A stretch of DNA of 33,651 nucleotides from DASXUC01 sp036004445. Its GTDB lineage: Bacteria; Sysuimicrobiota; Sysuimicrobiia; Sysuimicrobiales; Kaftiobacteriaceae. Positions 9,843 through 16,713 of the stretch are shown here, piece after piece (position 1 is the first letter of the stretch; each line of letters starts with the position of its first letter). The DNA is taken from NCBI GenBank assembly GCA_036004445.1, contig DASYRL010000020.1, positions 1 to 33,651 on the forward strand, in the 5' to 3' direction. The translations under genes were made by a program, and so were the position numbers. Under the pieces are notes generated by a model. That model did not search any database and was not told the origin of the DNA. It saw nothing but the letters and a program-made list of their open reading frames with translations.

Positions 9843-9859
9843 AATCATCACAGATGATT
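9843..9859. promoter_or_regulatory. Operator palindrome O1
   Basis: AATCATCACAGATGATT is a perfect inverted repeat with 7-bp arms and a 3-bp centre. Read on the minus strand with its flanks it becomes GTTAATCATCTGTGATGATT, which matches the operators at 9972 and 32170 in both half-sites (GTTAATCA and GTGATGATT) but has three extra bases between them. It overlaps the predicted start of transcription of the left operon. Likely ligand: one or both winged-helix/FCD regulators encoded at 12300 and 32331 (inference). Confidence 0.75.
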
Positions 9860-9866
9860 AACTCGC

Positions 9867-9896
9867 AGTTTACTCTGGGGTTAATGAGTTTGTCAA
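9867..9896 (-). promoter_or_regulatory. Promoter of the dppB-hyuAB operon
   Basis: On the minus strand TTGACA (9896-9891) is followed after 18 bp by TAAACT (9872-9867), a plausible sigma-70 promoter pointing into the DppB gene at 9785. The operator palindrome at 9843-9859 begins about 6-7 bp downstream of the -10 box, at the expected transcription start, which suits repression. The two other copies of this arrangement (9937 and 32136) support the call. Confidence 0.72.
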
Positions 9897-9936
9897 CTGG
9901 TCTCATTTGGACGTTGGCGAAGCCAGAGGCGCATGC

Positions 9937-9965
9937 TTGACAAGGGACGGAGAAGACGATAGGTT
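9937..9965 (+). promoter_or_regulatory. Promoter of the PLP-enzyme/ThDP-enzyme operon
   Basis: TTGACA (9937-9942), 17 bp, then TAGGTT (9960-9965). The -10 box alone is weak, but exactly the same TTGACA-N17-TAGGTT occurs at 32136-32164 followed by the same operator, so the arrangement is conserved rather than chance. It lies 40 bp from the divergent -35 box. Confidence 0.7.
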
Positions 9966-9971
9966 AACTGT

Positions 9972-9987
9972 TAATCAGTGATGATTA
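9972..9987. promoter_or_regulatory. Operator palindrome O2
   Basis: TAATCAGTGATGATTA: 6-bp arms TAATCA/TGATTA around GTGA. It starts 6 bp after the -10 box and ends 17 bp before the preferred ATG at 10005, covering the transcription start. The 21 bases 9969-9989 are identical to the site at 32167-32187 except at the last position. Confidence 0.78.
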
Positions 9988-10004
9988 GCGACCGGAGGCA
10001 GACG

Positions 10005-11492
10005 ATGCGTCCCCTGCGTTTTGATGTTTATGACCATCTTGCCCGAAATGCCCAAACCATCTACGCCGACGTGAGCAAGGCCGCCGCTGACGCCGGCGTC
10101 ACCGAGGAAATGAAGGGTCAGGTCGGCTTCACCGGCGCGGTGTCGAGCTGTCACGGCTTGCTCACACGATCCGTCAGCGAGGCAATCGAAGCTGGATCGC
10201 GGCGCGTCATTGAGAATTCAACGCTCGATGCCGAAGTCCGGCGCCTGGTGAAAGGCTACTACGGCGATGACTATGACGGCGCCATGATCTCCACTTGCGA
10301 AGCCGCATTGTGGGTCTCCTTTGACGTCCTGTTTACGCCGCCCTTTACCGGACGCGGCGACAACTACCGGTCCCGGTACATTGCCCCCTATGAACGCCAT
10401 CTCCATCATCAAGCCGGGTACGGACGGCCATTCCCGCCCCAATACAAGGACCTCTTTGCCGACCGCGGGGTTACCTCGGGCGAGCTGGGCTTTTACGGGA
10501 AGCGCCTGGAGAACCTCGACACGGTATTCGTCCCCATGGCCGGCGCGCGGTATGAATGCCATGGCATCAAGTATCACGTGTGCCCACTCCTGACGCGGGT
10601 TGACCCCGAGGGGACGGCCAGGGCGCTCGCGGAACAAGCCGCGATCCATGCGCCGCTGCTCGCCGGGTTCGCTTCGCTTGGCTACGACACTCCCGGATAT
10701 GGATATGATGCCCGCGATGGCGACGGCGTTCCCTTGTTGCAGAAACGTATCGCGGCGCTGGCGCAACGTTACAACGTGCCTTACGTCACCGACAATGCGT
10801 GGGGCGTCCCCTTCATCGGCACAGACATCCGAGCAACCGGAGCCGATGTGATGACCTACAGCATGGACAAGGCGGCGGGTGCGCCGACTGTTGGACTCAT
10901 CATCGGCAAGGAACGCGTGATGGTCCCGATCCGGCGCGCCCTCGGCATCCACGGCGAGCGTTGGGGCACCACCCGGTCTCATGGAAAGGCCGCGTATGTG
11001 ACAGTCGACCCAGGCAAAGAGGCTCTGCTCGGCGGCATCGCGGCGATGCGAGTCATACTGGAACAGGGCGAGACATTCCGCGAGCCGTTGGATGGCTTAC
11101 ACGACATTGTGAGCGAAGAATTCCGCCGCAGCGAGTTGGGAGCCCATGGGGATGGCTGGCTGATCACAAAGTCCTATAATTCGATGGCCGTGGAAATCAA
11201 CTATGAGCGCACGTGGGATGGCCCCGACCTGGGCTTTCCCATTTTCCCGATCGAGGACATGTATGCCGGCAGCAACATCGTGCAGAATTGCATGAAAGCC
11301 GCGGGCCTGATCCCGACGGTCGGCTACGATGCGAATATTTTCGTTTCGCTTGGCATGGGGACGACGGACGACGATGGCCGGCTGAAGGAACGCGAGGCGA
11401 GGGCCATGGCCCGGGCGTTGTTCCGATCGCTTGAGATCATCGGAAAATATGCGGCAACAGCCAGTCGTCCGAGGGAGGTTGCCCATACGTGA
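10005..11492 (+). CDS. Fold-type-I PLP-dependent enzyme of unknown specificity
   Basis: About 495 residues. The GTG/ATG codons at 9978-9983 lie inside the operator, so I prefer the ATG at 10005, which has GGAGG 7 nt upstream (9994-9998). The fold is that of the aspartate-aminotransferase superfamily: the segment YVTDNAWGVPF supplies the PLP-nitrogen aspartate (Asp263), and TYSMDKAAGAPTVGLIIGKE supplies the probable Schiff-base lysine (Lys289). The lysine context resembles SelA, aminotransferase class V and related lyases. A histidine- and tyrosine-rich stretch (residues 121-140, RYIAPYERHLHHQAGYG) may form the substrate pocket. I do not recognise the family, and aminotransferase, beta-eliminating lyase and ammonia lyase are all possible. 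It heads an operon ending in a ThDP 2-oxoacid enzyme, so conversion of an amino acid to a 2-oxoacid is an attractive but unproven role. Confidence 0.8.
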   Translation: MRPLRFDVYDHLARNAQTIYADVSKAAADAGVTEEMKGQVGFTGAVSSCHGLLTRSVSEAIEAGSRRVIENSTLDAEVRRLVKGYYGDDYDGAMISTCEAALWVSFDVLFTPPFTGRGDNYRSRYIAPYERHLHHQAGYGRPFPPQYKDLFADRGVTSGELGFYGKRLENLDTVFVPMAGARYECHGIKYHVCPLLTRVDPEGTARALAEQAAIHAPLLAGFASLGYDTPGYGYDARDGDGVPLLQKRIAALAQRYNVPYVTDNAWGVPFIGTDIRATGADVMTYSMDKAAGAPTVGLIIGKERVMVPIRRALGIHGERWGTTRSHGKAAYVTVDPGKEALLGGIAAMRVILEQGETFREPLDGLHDIVSEEFRRSELGAHGDGWLITKSYNSMAVEINYERTWDGPDLGFPIFPIEDMYAGSNIVQNCMKAAGLIPTVGYDANIFVSLGMGTTDDDGRLKEREARAMARALFRSLEIIGKYAATASRPREVAHT

Positions 11493-11791
11493 TCAAGATT
11501 CAGCCGATTCAACTCCGGCGCGGGAGCGGGATCGGGATCATGGTCGAACTGCCCAAGACCAGAGCACTGAGCATTAGCACGGACAAAGGGTACGTCATGT
11601 GCGGCGTGTTGGACGTTCCATTCCTGGATGAACTCCACGCTGATCGGAAGATCGTCGCCGCACGCGTGACAGGCGTACGCGAGTTGGAGGAACTCCTCAC
11701 CGCCCGTGTCAGGGACTGCACGGTCGCGGCCGCAGAGCTCGGCATCCAGCCTGGCATGACGGGGGCCGAAGCTCTGGACTTGATGATGTGA
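11489..11791 (+). CDS. DUF1805 (YunC-like) protein
   Basis: Small protein of 100 residues that matches what I know of the Bacillus subtilis YunC/DUF1805 family: an N-terminal MIKIQPIQLR beta strand, VELPKTRALSISTDKGYVMCGVLDV with the conserved GY-MCG-LDV core (Cys38), and a C-terminal helix ELGIQPGMTGAEALDLMM. Family function is unknown. The start is GTG at 11489, overlapping the stop of the PLP-enzyme gene by four bases (GTGA), which implies coupled translation and perhaps a physical or metabolic partnership with that enzyme. No signal peptide or membrane span; cytoplasmic. Confidence 0.88.
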   Translation: MIKIQPIQLRRGSGIGIMVELPKTRALSISTDKGYVMCGVLDVPFLDELHADRKIVAARVTGVRELEELLTARVRDCTVAAAELGIQPGMTGAEALDLMM

Positions 11792-11813
11792 GTGCTGCCC
11801 CGAGTCGAGCGCC

Positions 11814-12260
11814 GTGCCGACCGATCCGTACCTCACGAATCTCCTCAAGGGCGACAGTTTCTACGCCCAAAAGACCCCGGTCACCGGCCGGCTGACCGTC
11901 ATTCTTCGGGGCCACCTTGACGACCGGGGACTGGAACTGATACCCCAGCGCTCCCGCGTCGTCACGGTTGGAGAAGTCCATGAGCTTCTTATCGTGGACG
12001 ACCCCCATGCAGGCCCAGGGCGGACGGTGAGCCGGATCGCGGCGCTCGGCTTTGTGGAATTCACGAGCGGGGGCGTCCTCCTGGTGGGCGACCGTGTGTC
12101 GGTGCGGGAAGAGGTAATCGGACACCTCGTCGGGTACGATATGACCCATATGCCGAACCATATGAACATTGTGATCGGTGACGTCCGGGCACGATCGGGG
12201 GAAGAACTGGGACTGGAGTTGAGTGCCGTGGTGACGTTTGCGATGCCGCACGATGCCTAG
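11814..12260 (+). CDS. Conserved small protein of unknown function (possibly DUF6917)
   Basis: 148 residues, GTG start at 11814, 22 bp after the DUF1805 gene. No strong ribosome site is visible. The sequence looks all-beta: RLTVILRGHLDDRGLELIPQ, a central VGEVHELLIVDD strand pair, GFVEFTSGGVLLVGDRV and a conserved-looking histidine/asparagine segment GYDMTHMPNHMNIVIGD near residues 106-122. It resembles proteins I associate with the DUF6917 entry, but I cannot confirm that without a search. The acidic and histidine residues could bind metal. Its place between a DUF1805 gene and a regulator, in an operon with PLP and ThDP enzymes, suggests an accessory or binding role in the same pathway. Confidence 0.68.
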   Translation: MPTDPYLTNLLKGDSFYAQKTPVTGRLTVILRGHLDDRGLELIPQRSRVVTVGEVHELLIVDDPHAGPGRTVSRIAALGFVEFTSGGVLLVGDRVSVREEVIGHLVGYDMTHMPNHMNIVIGDVRARSGEELGLELSAVVTFAMPHDA

Positions 12261-12299
12261 GATCAGCTAAACCAGAAGCGGACTCACAGATTAGCGATC
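12261..12299. promoter_or_regulatory. Inverted repeat abutting the regulator start codon
   Basis: GATCAGCTAA (12261-12270) and TTAGCGATC (12291-12299) are complementary apart from one unpaired A, with a 20-nt loop, and the right arm ends immediately before the ATG at 12300. The nine bases GATTAGCGA at 12289-12297 also occur in the right flank of operator O2. It could be an mRNA stem-loop limiting regulator synthesis or a weak extra operator; the gene lacks a clear ribosome site. Tentative. Confidence 0.4.
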
Positions 12300-13070
12300 A
12301 TGGCGACCGAGCAGACGACCAGAACGACATCGAGCGAGCACATGAAGCGGATCATCCTACGTTTGATCGCGGAAAGCAAAGCTCCGATCGGCCAAGGGAA
12401 CCTGAGCCTGTTGCTTCGCAAGGAAGGGCTGTCTGTCAGTGTGCCCACGATCGGTCGCAGGTTGCAGGAGATGGAGTTCGAAGGTCTGCTGCAAAAGGCC
12501 AGCGTGGATGGACGCGTCATCACTGACCGGGGTCGTGAGACGCTGAAATCATGGGAAGCAGAGAACCGGCTTCGCCGATCCGGCGATGCACTCGTCGACC
12601 TCCTCAAACGCGCAGACAAGAAGCACATTGTCGACCTGCTATCCGCCCGGCGCGTTATCGAGGGAGAAACCGCGGCGCTGGCCGCCCTCCATGCGTCACC
12701 AGAGTCAATCCGTCGGATGGAGGAGCTGCTCGATGAGCAAGCCAGGCGTGTAGCTGAGGGTGAACTCGGCATTCCGCAGGATGTGATGCTACACCGAGAG
12801 ATTGCGCGGGCGTCCAACAACCCGGTTCTCTATTCGGTCGTCTCGCTTCTCCGGAATCACGAGCGCTATGACTTCATCATCGCGTCGATGCGAACGACGG
12901 TGGGAACTCAGCTGGTGGAAGACCATCGATCAATCTTGGAAGGCATCCGGGAACACAACCCGGACAAAGCTCGCGCAGCGATGGATGAGCACCTGCGAAA
13001 GTTGATCGATGACATCGACCGCTACTGGCGCCGATCCCAAGGAAGCAAACACGCCAACGCCGGCAGATGA
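12300..13070 (+). CDS. Transcription regulator: NrpR-like winged helix + FCD ligand-binding domain
   Basis: 256 residues, ATG at 12300. Residues about 15-85 form a winged helix: MKRIILRLIAESKAPIGQGN, then SVPTIGRRLQEMEFEGLL as recognition region, and VDGRVITDRGRETL as the wing. This pattern resembles the RNase R/NrpR-type winged helix, not the usual GntR DNA-binding domain. Residues about 95-245 are an all-helical FCD (FadR C-terminal) domain with a complete metal site: Asp161 and His165 in DVMLHREIARASNN, His209 in VEDHRSIL, His231 in AAMDEHLRKL. FCD domains bind organic or amino acids, often as repressors. It is cotranscribed with its probable targets, next to three matching operators. A close paralogue lies at 32331. 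Confidence 0.87.
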   Translation: MATEQTTRTTSSEHMKRIILRLIAESKAPIGQGNLSLLLRKEGLSVSVPTIGRRLQEMEFEGLLQKASVDGRVITDRGRETLKSWEAENRLRRSGDALVDLLKRADKKHIVDLLSARRVIEGETAALAALHASPESIRRMEELLDEQARRVAEGELGIPQDVMLHREIARASNNPVLYSVVSLLRNHERYDFIIASMRTTVGTQLVEDHRSILEGIREHNPDKARAAMDEHLRKLIDDIDRYWRRSQGSKHANAGR

Positions 13071-14644
13071 CGAATGCTGAAGCGATCGCCGAGACACTCG
13101 CTGAGGCCGGCATCGACATCGCATTCGGGCACCCCGGGGGGGAAGTCGTCCTCCTGATCGACGCCTGCCGGCGGGCCGGGATCCGCTTCATGCTGACTGG
13201 GCATGAGGCCAGCGCCGCGTTCATGGCCGATGTGACGGGGCAGATCACGGGACGGCCGGGCGTTTGTATCTCCACACTCGGGCCGGGAGCACTTAACCTG
13301 ACCACCGGTGTCGCCAACGCGTATCTGGATCGGTCACCGGTTCTGGCACTAACGGCTGAGATCTCGACTGAGCTTCAGCCGCATTTTCCTCACCAACGGA
13401 TTCCTCTGACGCGGATCTTCTCGCCAATCTGCAAACTCAGTGTGGTCGCGGATGGCAACGGCACGGCAGAATTAACGCATCAGTGCCTCAGCTTGGCAGC
13501 TGAACCTCGCCCTGGTCCCGTGCACCTAGCTCTCCCAAGCAACCTAGCCGCTCGTCCTTCGAATCCAAGAAGACCAGAGATCGAGGGCCTCCCGTCTCAC
13601 CAACGCTCTTCCGGGGGACTACACGAGATCGCGGCGGCCCTAAACCGAGCAATCTCCCCACTGATTGTACTTGGGGTTGGCTGCCCACCGGGCGCGAGAA
13701 GTTCTTTACAGCGTTTTGTTCAGCAGACCCAGATACCCTACGTCACCACCCCGAAGGGGAAGGGGCTTTTGTCTGAAGACTCAGACCATTTCCTGGGCGT
13801 TGCGGGTGGTATGGCGTTGGACAACCTGGTCCTGGAAACAATCGAACATGCCGACTTGCTGGTCGGGATTGGTTTCGACCCCGTGGAGTGTGACAAGGAC
13901 TGGTACGTGTCAAGAACGGTCGTGAATCTCTCTGAGGCAGTAACCGGAGAAGGCCGATACCGTCCTCTGGAGTACATCGGGGCGATTGACCATGCCCTGG
14001 ATGAACTAACAGGTGCTGTCGAGGCCAAGCCATGGCCGGCAGACCTGTTAGCGGCGCGCCGCCGGCGTGTCCGGCCGCAAACCTTGCACCCGAAGCACGG
14101 TGTGAGTCCTCTGATGGCGATTCGGACGCTCCGTGAATTGCTGCCACGAGAGGCGGTGCTTACCTGTGATGTAGGCTCCCACAAGTATTTCGCGGGTCAG
14201 TTCTGGGAGACATACCTGCCCCATACCTTCTTCATGTCGAACGGGTTATCCAGTATGGGATACGGAATTCCTGCGGCTATCGCCGCAAAGCTTCAGTTCC
14301 CCAGCCGTCCGGTAGTCGCGCTGGTCGGTGACGGTGGGTTTCTGATGACTCTCCACAATTTGGTGTTTCTCACGCAGTACCGTGTCCCGATCCTCATCAT
14401 ATGTTTTGTCGACCATAGTCTCAGCCTGATCCGACTCGGCCAATCACGCCGCGGAATCAGTCCCTACGGTGTGGACTTCCCGGCCCCGGACTTCTGGAGG
14501 GTGGCTGAGGGTTTCGGGATCAAATCGACCCATGCGACATCCATCGAGCAAGTCGCTGGTGCGATTGAGACCTTCTTACACTCTGACGAACCCCACGTAG
14601 TACACGTCGATATCGATACGAACGAATACGAACGCTATGCGTAA
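13067..14644 (+). CDS. Thiamine diphosphate-dependent enzyme (acetolactate synthase-like large subunit)
   Basis: 525 residues with the three-domain ThDP layout. N-terminal Pyr domain: IAFGHPGGEVVLL, then TGHEASAAFMAD with the cofactor-activating Glu47, then STLGPGALNLTTGVANAYLDRSPVLALTAE. The middle domain spans about residues 190-335. The C-terminal PP domain has the GDG motif VALVGDGGFLMTLHNLV near residue 421; the usual NN at its far end is VD (ICFVDHSLSLI). No partner regulatory subunit (IlvN) is nearby. The ATG at 13067 overlaps the regulator stop (ATGA). Likely reaction: decarboxylation of a 2-oxoacid, or transfer of the resulting active aldehyde. A housekeeping branched-chain role is unlikely in this setting. 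The gene converges on the M19 gene, stops 48 bp apart, with no clear terminator hairpin between. Confidence 0.9.
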   Translation: MTNAEAIAETLAEAGIDIAFGHPGGEVVLLIDACRRAGIRFMLTGHEASAAFMADVTGQITGRPGVCISTLGPGALNLTTGVANAYLDRSPVLALTAEISTELQPHFPHQRIPLTRIFSPICKLSVVADGNGTAELTHQCLSLAAEPRPGPVHLALPSNLAARPSNPRRPEIEGLPSHQRSSGGLHEIAAALNRAISPLIVLGVGCPPGARSSLQRFVQQTQIPYVTTPKGKGLLSEDSDHFLGVAGGMALDNLVLETIEHADLLVGIGFDPVECDKDWYVSRTVVNLSEAVTGEGRYRPLEYIGAIDHALDELTGAVEAKPWPADLLAARRRRVRPQTLHPKHGVSPLMAIRTLRELLPREAVLTCDVGSHKYFAGQFWETYLPHTFFMSNGLSSMGYGIPAAIAAKLQFPSRPVVALVGDGGFLMTLHNLVFLTQYRVPILIICFVDHSLSLIRLGQSRRGISPYGVDFPAPDFWRVAEGFGIKSTHATSIEQVAGAIETFLHSDEPHVVHVDIDTNEYERYA

Positions 14645-14692
14645 GGCACCGCACAGGAACAAGCAGCACGGACAGGATTTGCATGTGTGTCA

Positions 14693-15670
14693 TCAGCAAA
14701 GAACCTCATCGAATACCCGCAGTAAGTTGCCACCCATTATCCGCTCCACGTCCCCGGGCCCAAACCCGGACCGAAGGAGGGCCGCGGTCAGCGCCGGATA
14801 CTTCGTTGCATCCTCGAGCCCGGCCGGCGCGAGGTCCAGCCCATAGTAGTCGGCGCCGAAGCCCACGTGGTCCACCCCAGCGACCTTGGCGATGTAGGTG
14901 ATCTGATCGACGATGGCGTCGAGGCTGGGTCGCTTCACGCCGATGGCGCAGATCACTCCACCCTGAGCCGCCACTGCGCGCAGTTGGTCGTCATCTAGAC
15001 GATGCCAGTCGCCCCAGGTGCGGCAGTGGGAGCCGATAATTGGTCCTCGCGCGGCTTCCAGGACCTCCCAGAAGCTCGGTTTTGCCAGATGCGCAATGTC
15101 CACGACCATCCCCAGCTTGCCCATTTCTTCAACGAGCGCGAGCCCGAAGGGAGTGAGCCCTCTGGGGATCCGAGACGCATCCCACCCATCGGCAGCAGCG
15201 TTTCGCCAGTTCCAGGTGAGCCCGATCACCCTGATCCCGAGCTCGTAGAACACGCGGACCAGCGAGACGTCGGTACCGAGCGGCTCGGCGCCCTCCAGCC
15301 CAAGCAGCATGGCAATCTTTCCTTGTTGCTTCGCACGGCGGATATCAGAGGCGCGTCTAGCCAGGATCATCGCGTCGGAGTTCTCCGCGAGTTCGCGGTG
15401 GAATGCTGCCGTCATATCGAGGGCCCGGCGCAGCGGATTGTCGTGGAAGGGCTCCTCCACGAAAATCGCCAGGATTTGCCCACTGATCCCTCCTTCCAAC
15501 AACCTTGGGATGTCGACCTGACCGCGCACGCACGCAGTTGTCGGGCCGGCAGGCTCGTATCGTTGGCCGAGGCGGGAGTGTCCATCGGTGATATCGATCA
15601 GGATGTCGGAGTGCGCATCGATAACGGTGAGCGTGTCGTGAAATGTAGGGGGATCGACCCCGGTCGCCAT
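14693..15670 (-). CDS. Membrane dipeptidase family protein (peptidase M19)
   Basis: 325 residues. Zinc dipeptidase of the renal dipeptidase family, which hydrolyses dipeptides, including those with D-residues at the C-terminus. The motifs are complete: IDAHSDILID (His20, Asp22), LLGLEGAEPLG (Glu126), VVDIAHLAKPSFWEVL (His194), PIIGSHCRTW (His215) and HVGFGADYYG (Asp274). GIRVIGLTWNWRN is also typical. No signal peptide, so it probably acts in the cytoplasm on imported peptides. ATG at 15670; the gap to the upstream LLM gene is 10 bp. It is the last gene of the long minus-strand array. Confidence 0.93.
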   Translation of the reverse strand: MATGVDPPTFHDTLTVIDAHSDILIDITDGHSRLGQRYEPAGPTTACVRGQVDIPRLLEGGISGQILAIFVEEPFHDNPLRRALDMTAAFHRELAENSDAMILARRASDIRRAKQQGKIAMLLGLEGAEPLGTDVSLVRVFYELGIRVIGLTWNWRNAAADGWDASRIPRGLTPFGLALVEEMGKLGMVVDIAHLAKPSFWEVLEAARGPIIGSHCRTWGDWHRLDDDQLRAVAAQGGVICAIGVKRPSLDAIVDQITYIAKVAGVDHVGFGADYYGLDLAPAGLEDATKYPALTAALLRSGFGPGDVERIMGGNLLRVFDEVLC

Positions 15671-15680
15671 GATGCTGCGA

Positions 15681-16709
15681 TCAAACGGCGGTGCGTGTCG
15701 TCAACTTCGGCAGCACAGCCTCGACGCAGACGGCGAGCTGACCCAACGGATTCCAGGACGCCAGCCGGACAATCGGCACCTGGCAGCCGGCGTTGATGAA
15801 GTCCTGCAATGCGTCGGCGCAGCGCTGGGGGCTTCCAAAGATCCCCCAGCGGCTCAGTTCCTCCTCGGAGAAATCGGCGTCATAGTACGTATCCAGAAAC
15901 ACTTTCGCCTCGGTGCGCGCTGTTCGCTCATCGTCGTTGATGTTCAGCATGATGTGCTGGGCGGACGTCAGCGTCTCCGGGTCGCGTCCCGCGTCTACCG
16001 CGAGGTCCTGGATGATCCGCCAGCGCTGCGCAAACTCCTCCGGCCGGAGCAGCGCCGTCATCCACCCATCGGCAAGACGCGCCACGCGCTCCAACGCGTG
16101 GTGGAAACGCGGTTCCCCGATCAGCGCAGGATTCGGGCTGCTGGCGATCCACACCGGCGGACAGGGCTGCTGGACCGGACGCGGTTCGATGTGCACCCCC
16201 TCGAACCGGTAATAGCGGCCCTGATGGGTAACACGATCCTCCGTCCACAGCCGACGCAGGATCGCGATGCCCTCCTCCATGCGGCCCACGCGCTGGGAGA
16301 ATTCGAAGCCCATCGCCCGCAGCTCGGTCTGATATGCGCCGGCACCGGCCCCCGGCCCGGTGGGTCCGCCGATGCAGGCGGCGAGAATCGTCCGCCCGTT
16401 GGAGATGACGTCGAGGGTCGCCCACTGCGCGGCAAACACGATCGGGTGCCGCAGGTTGAAGCTGGCCATGCAGGCAGGGCCGAGTTTCAGCCGCGTCGTG
16501 CGGGACGCAAACGCGGACAGCAACACGACCGATTCCGGCCGGGGTTTCGCGATGACGCTGTCGCCTACCCACAGGGAGCCCACGCTCTCACTCTGCTCGG
16601 CTACGGCGGCCATGGAGAGCATCTGCGGCCAGGTCAGGGCCCCGAAGAGCATCGCGCGGTTCGGTAGACTCAGCCCGACTTCCACCCGTGACTCCGCGGC
16701 GGCATGCAT
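15681..16709 (-). CDS. LLM-class flavin-dependent oxidoreductase (copy 1)
   Basis: 342 residues of the luciferase-like TIM-barrel family that uses FMN or F420. Signatures: SLWVGDSVIAKPRPES, RLKLGPACMASFNLRHPI, the glycine-rich GGPTGPGAGAGAY, RRLWTEDRVTHQGRYYRFEG and PPVWIASSPNP, with a C-terminal GSPQRCADALQDFINAG. The cofactor cannot be decided from sequence. It is about half identical by eye to copy 2 at 20186. ATG at 16709, 4 bp after the stop of the AspA/AstE-type gene. LLM enzymes include monooxygenases and F420-dependent reductases; here oxidation of an imported organic compound is plausible. Confidence 0.9.
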   Translation of the reverse strand: MHAAAESRVEVGLSLPNRAMLFGALTWPQMLSMAAVAEQSESVGSLWVGDSVIAKPRPESVVLLSAFASRTTRLKLGPACMASFNLRHPIVFAAQWATLDVISNGRTILAACIGGPTGPGAGAGAYQTELRAMGFEFSQRVGRMEEGIAILRRLWTEDRVTHQGRYYRFEGVHIEPRPVQQPCPPVWIASSPNPALIGEPRFHHALERVARLADGWMTALLRPEEFAQRWRIIQDLAVDAGRDPETLTSAQHIMLNINDDERTARTEAKVFLDTYYDADFSEEELSRWGIFGSPQRCADALQDFINAGCQVPIVRLASWNPLGQLAVCVEAVLPKLTTRTAV

Positions 16710-16713
16710 TGGG

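Noticed and set aside
9978..10004. GTG/ATG at 9978-9983 as start of the PLP enzyme
   Set aside because: These codons lie inside the operator and near the predicted transcription start, with no ribosome site; ATG at 10005 has GGAGG at proper distance.
12300..13070. Classical GntR/FadR regulator label
   Set aside because: Only the C-terminal FCD half fits; the DNA-binding half does not show the usual GntR winged-helix pattern.
14645..14692. Bidirectional terminator between the converging ThDP and M19 genes
   Set aside because: No convincing stem with flanking T/A runs in the 48-bp gap.
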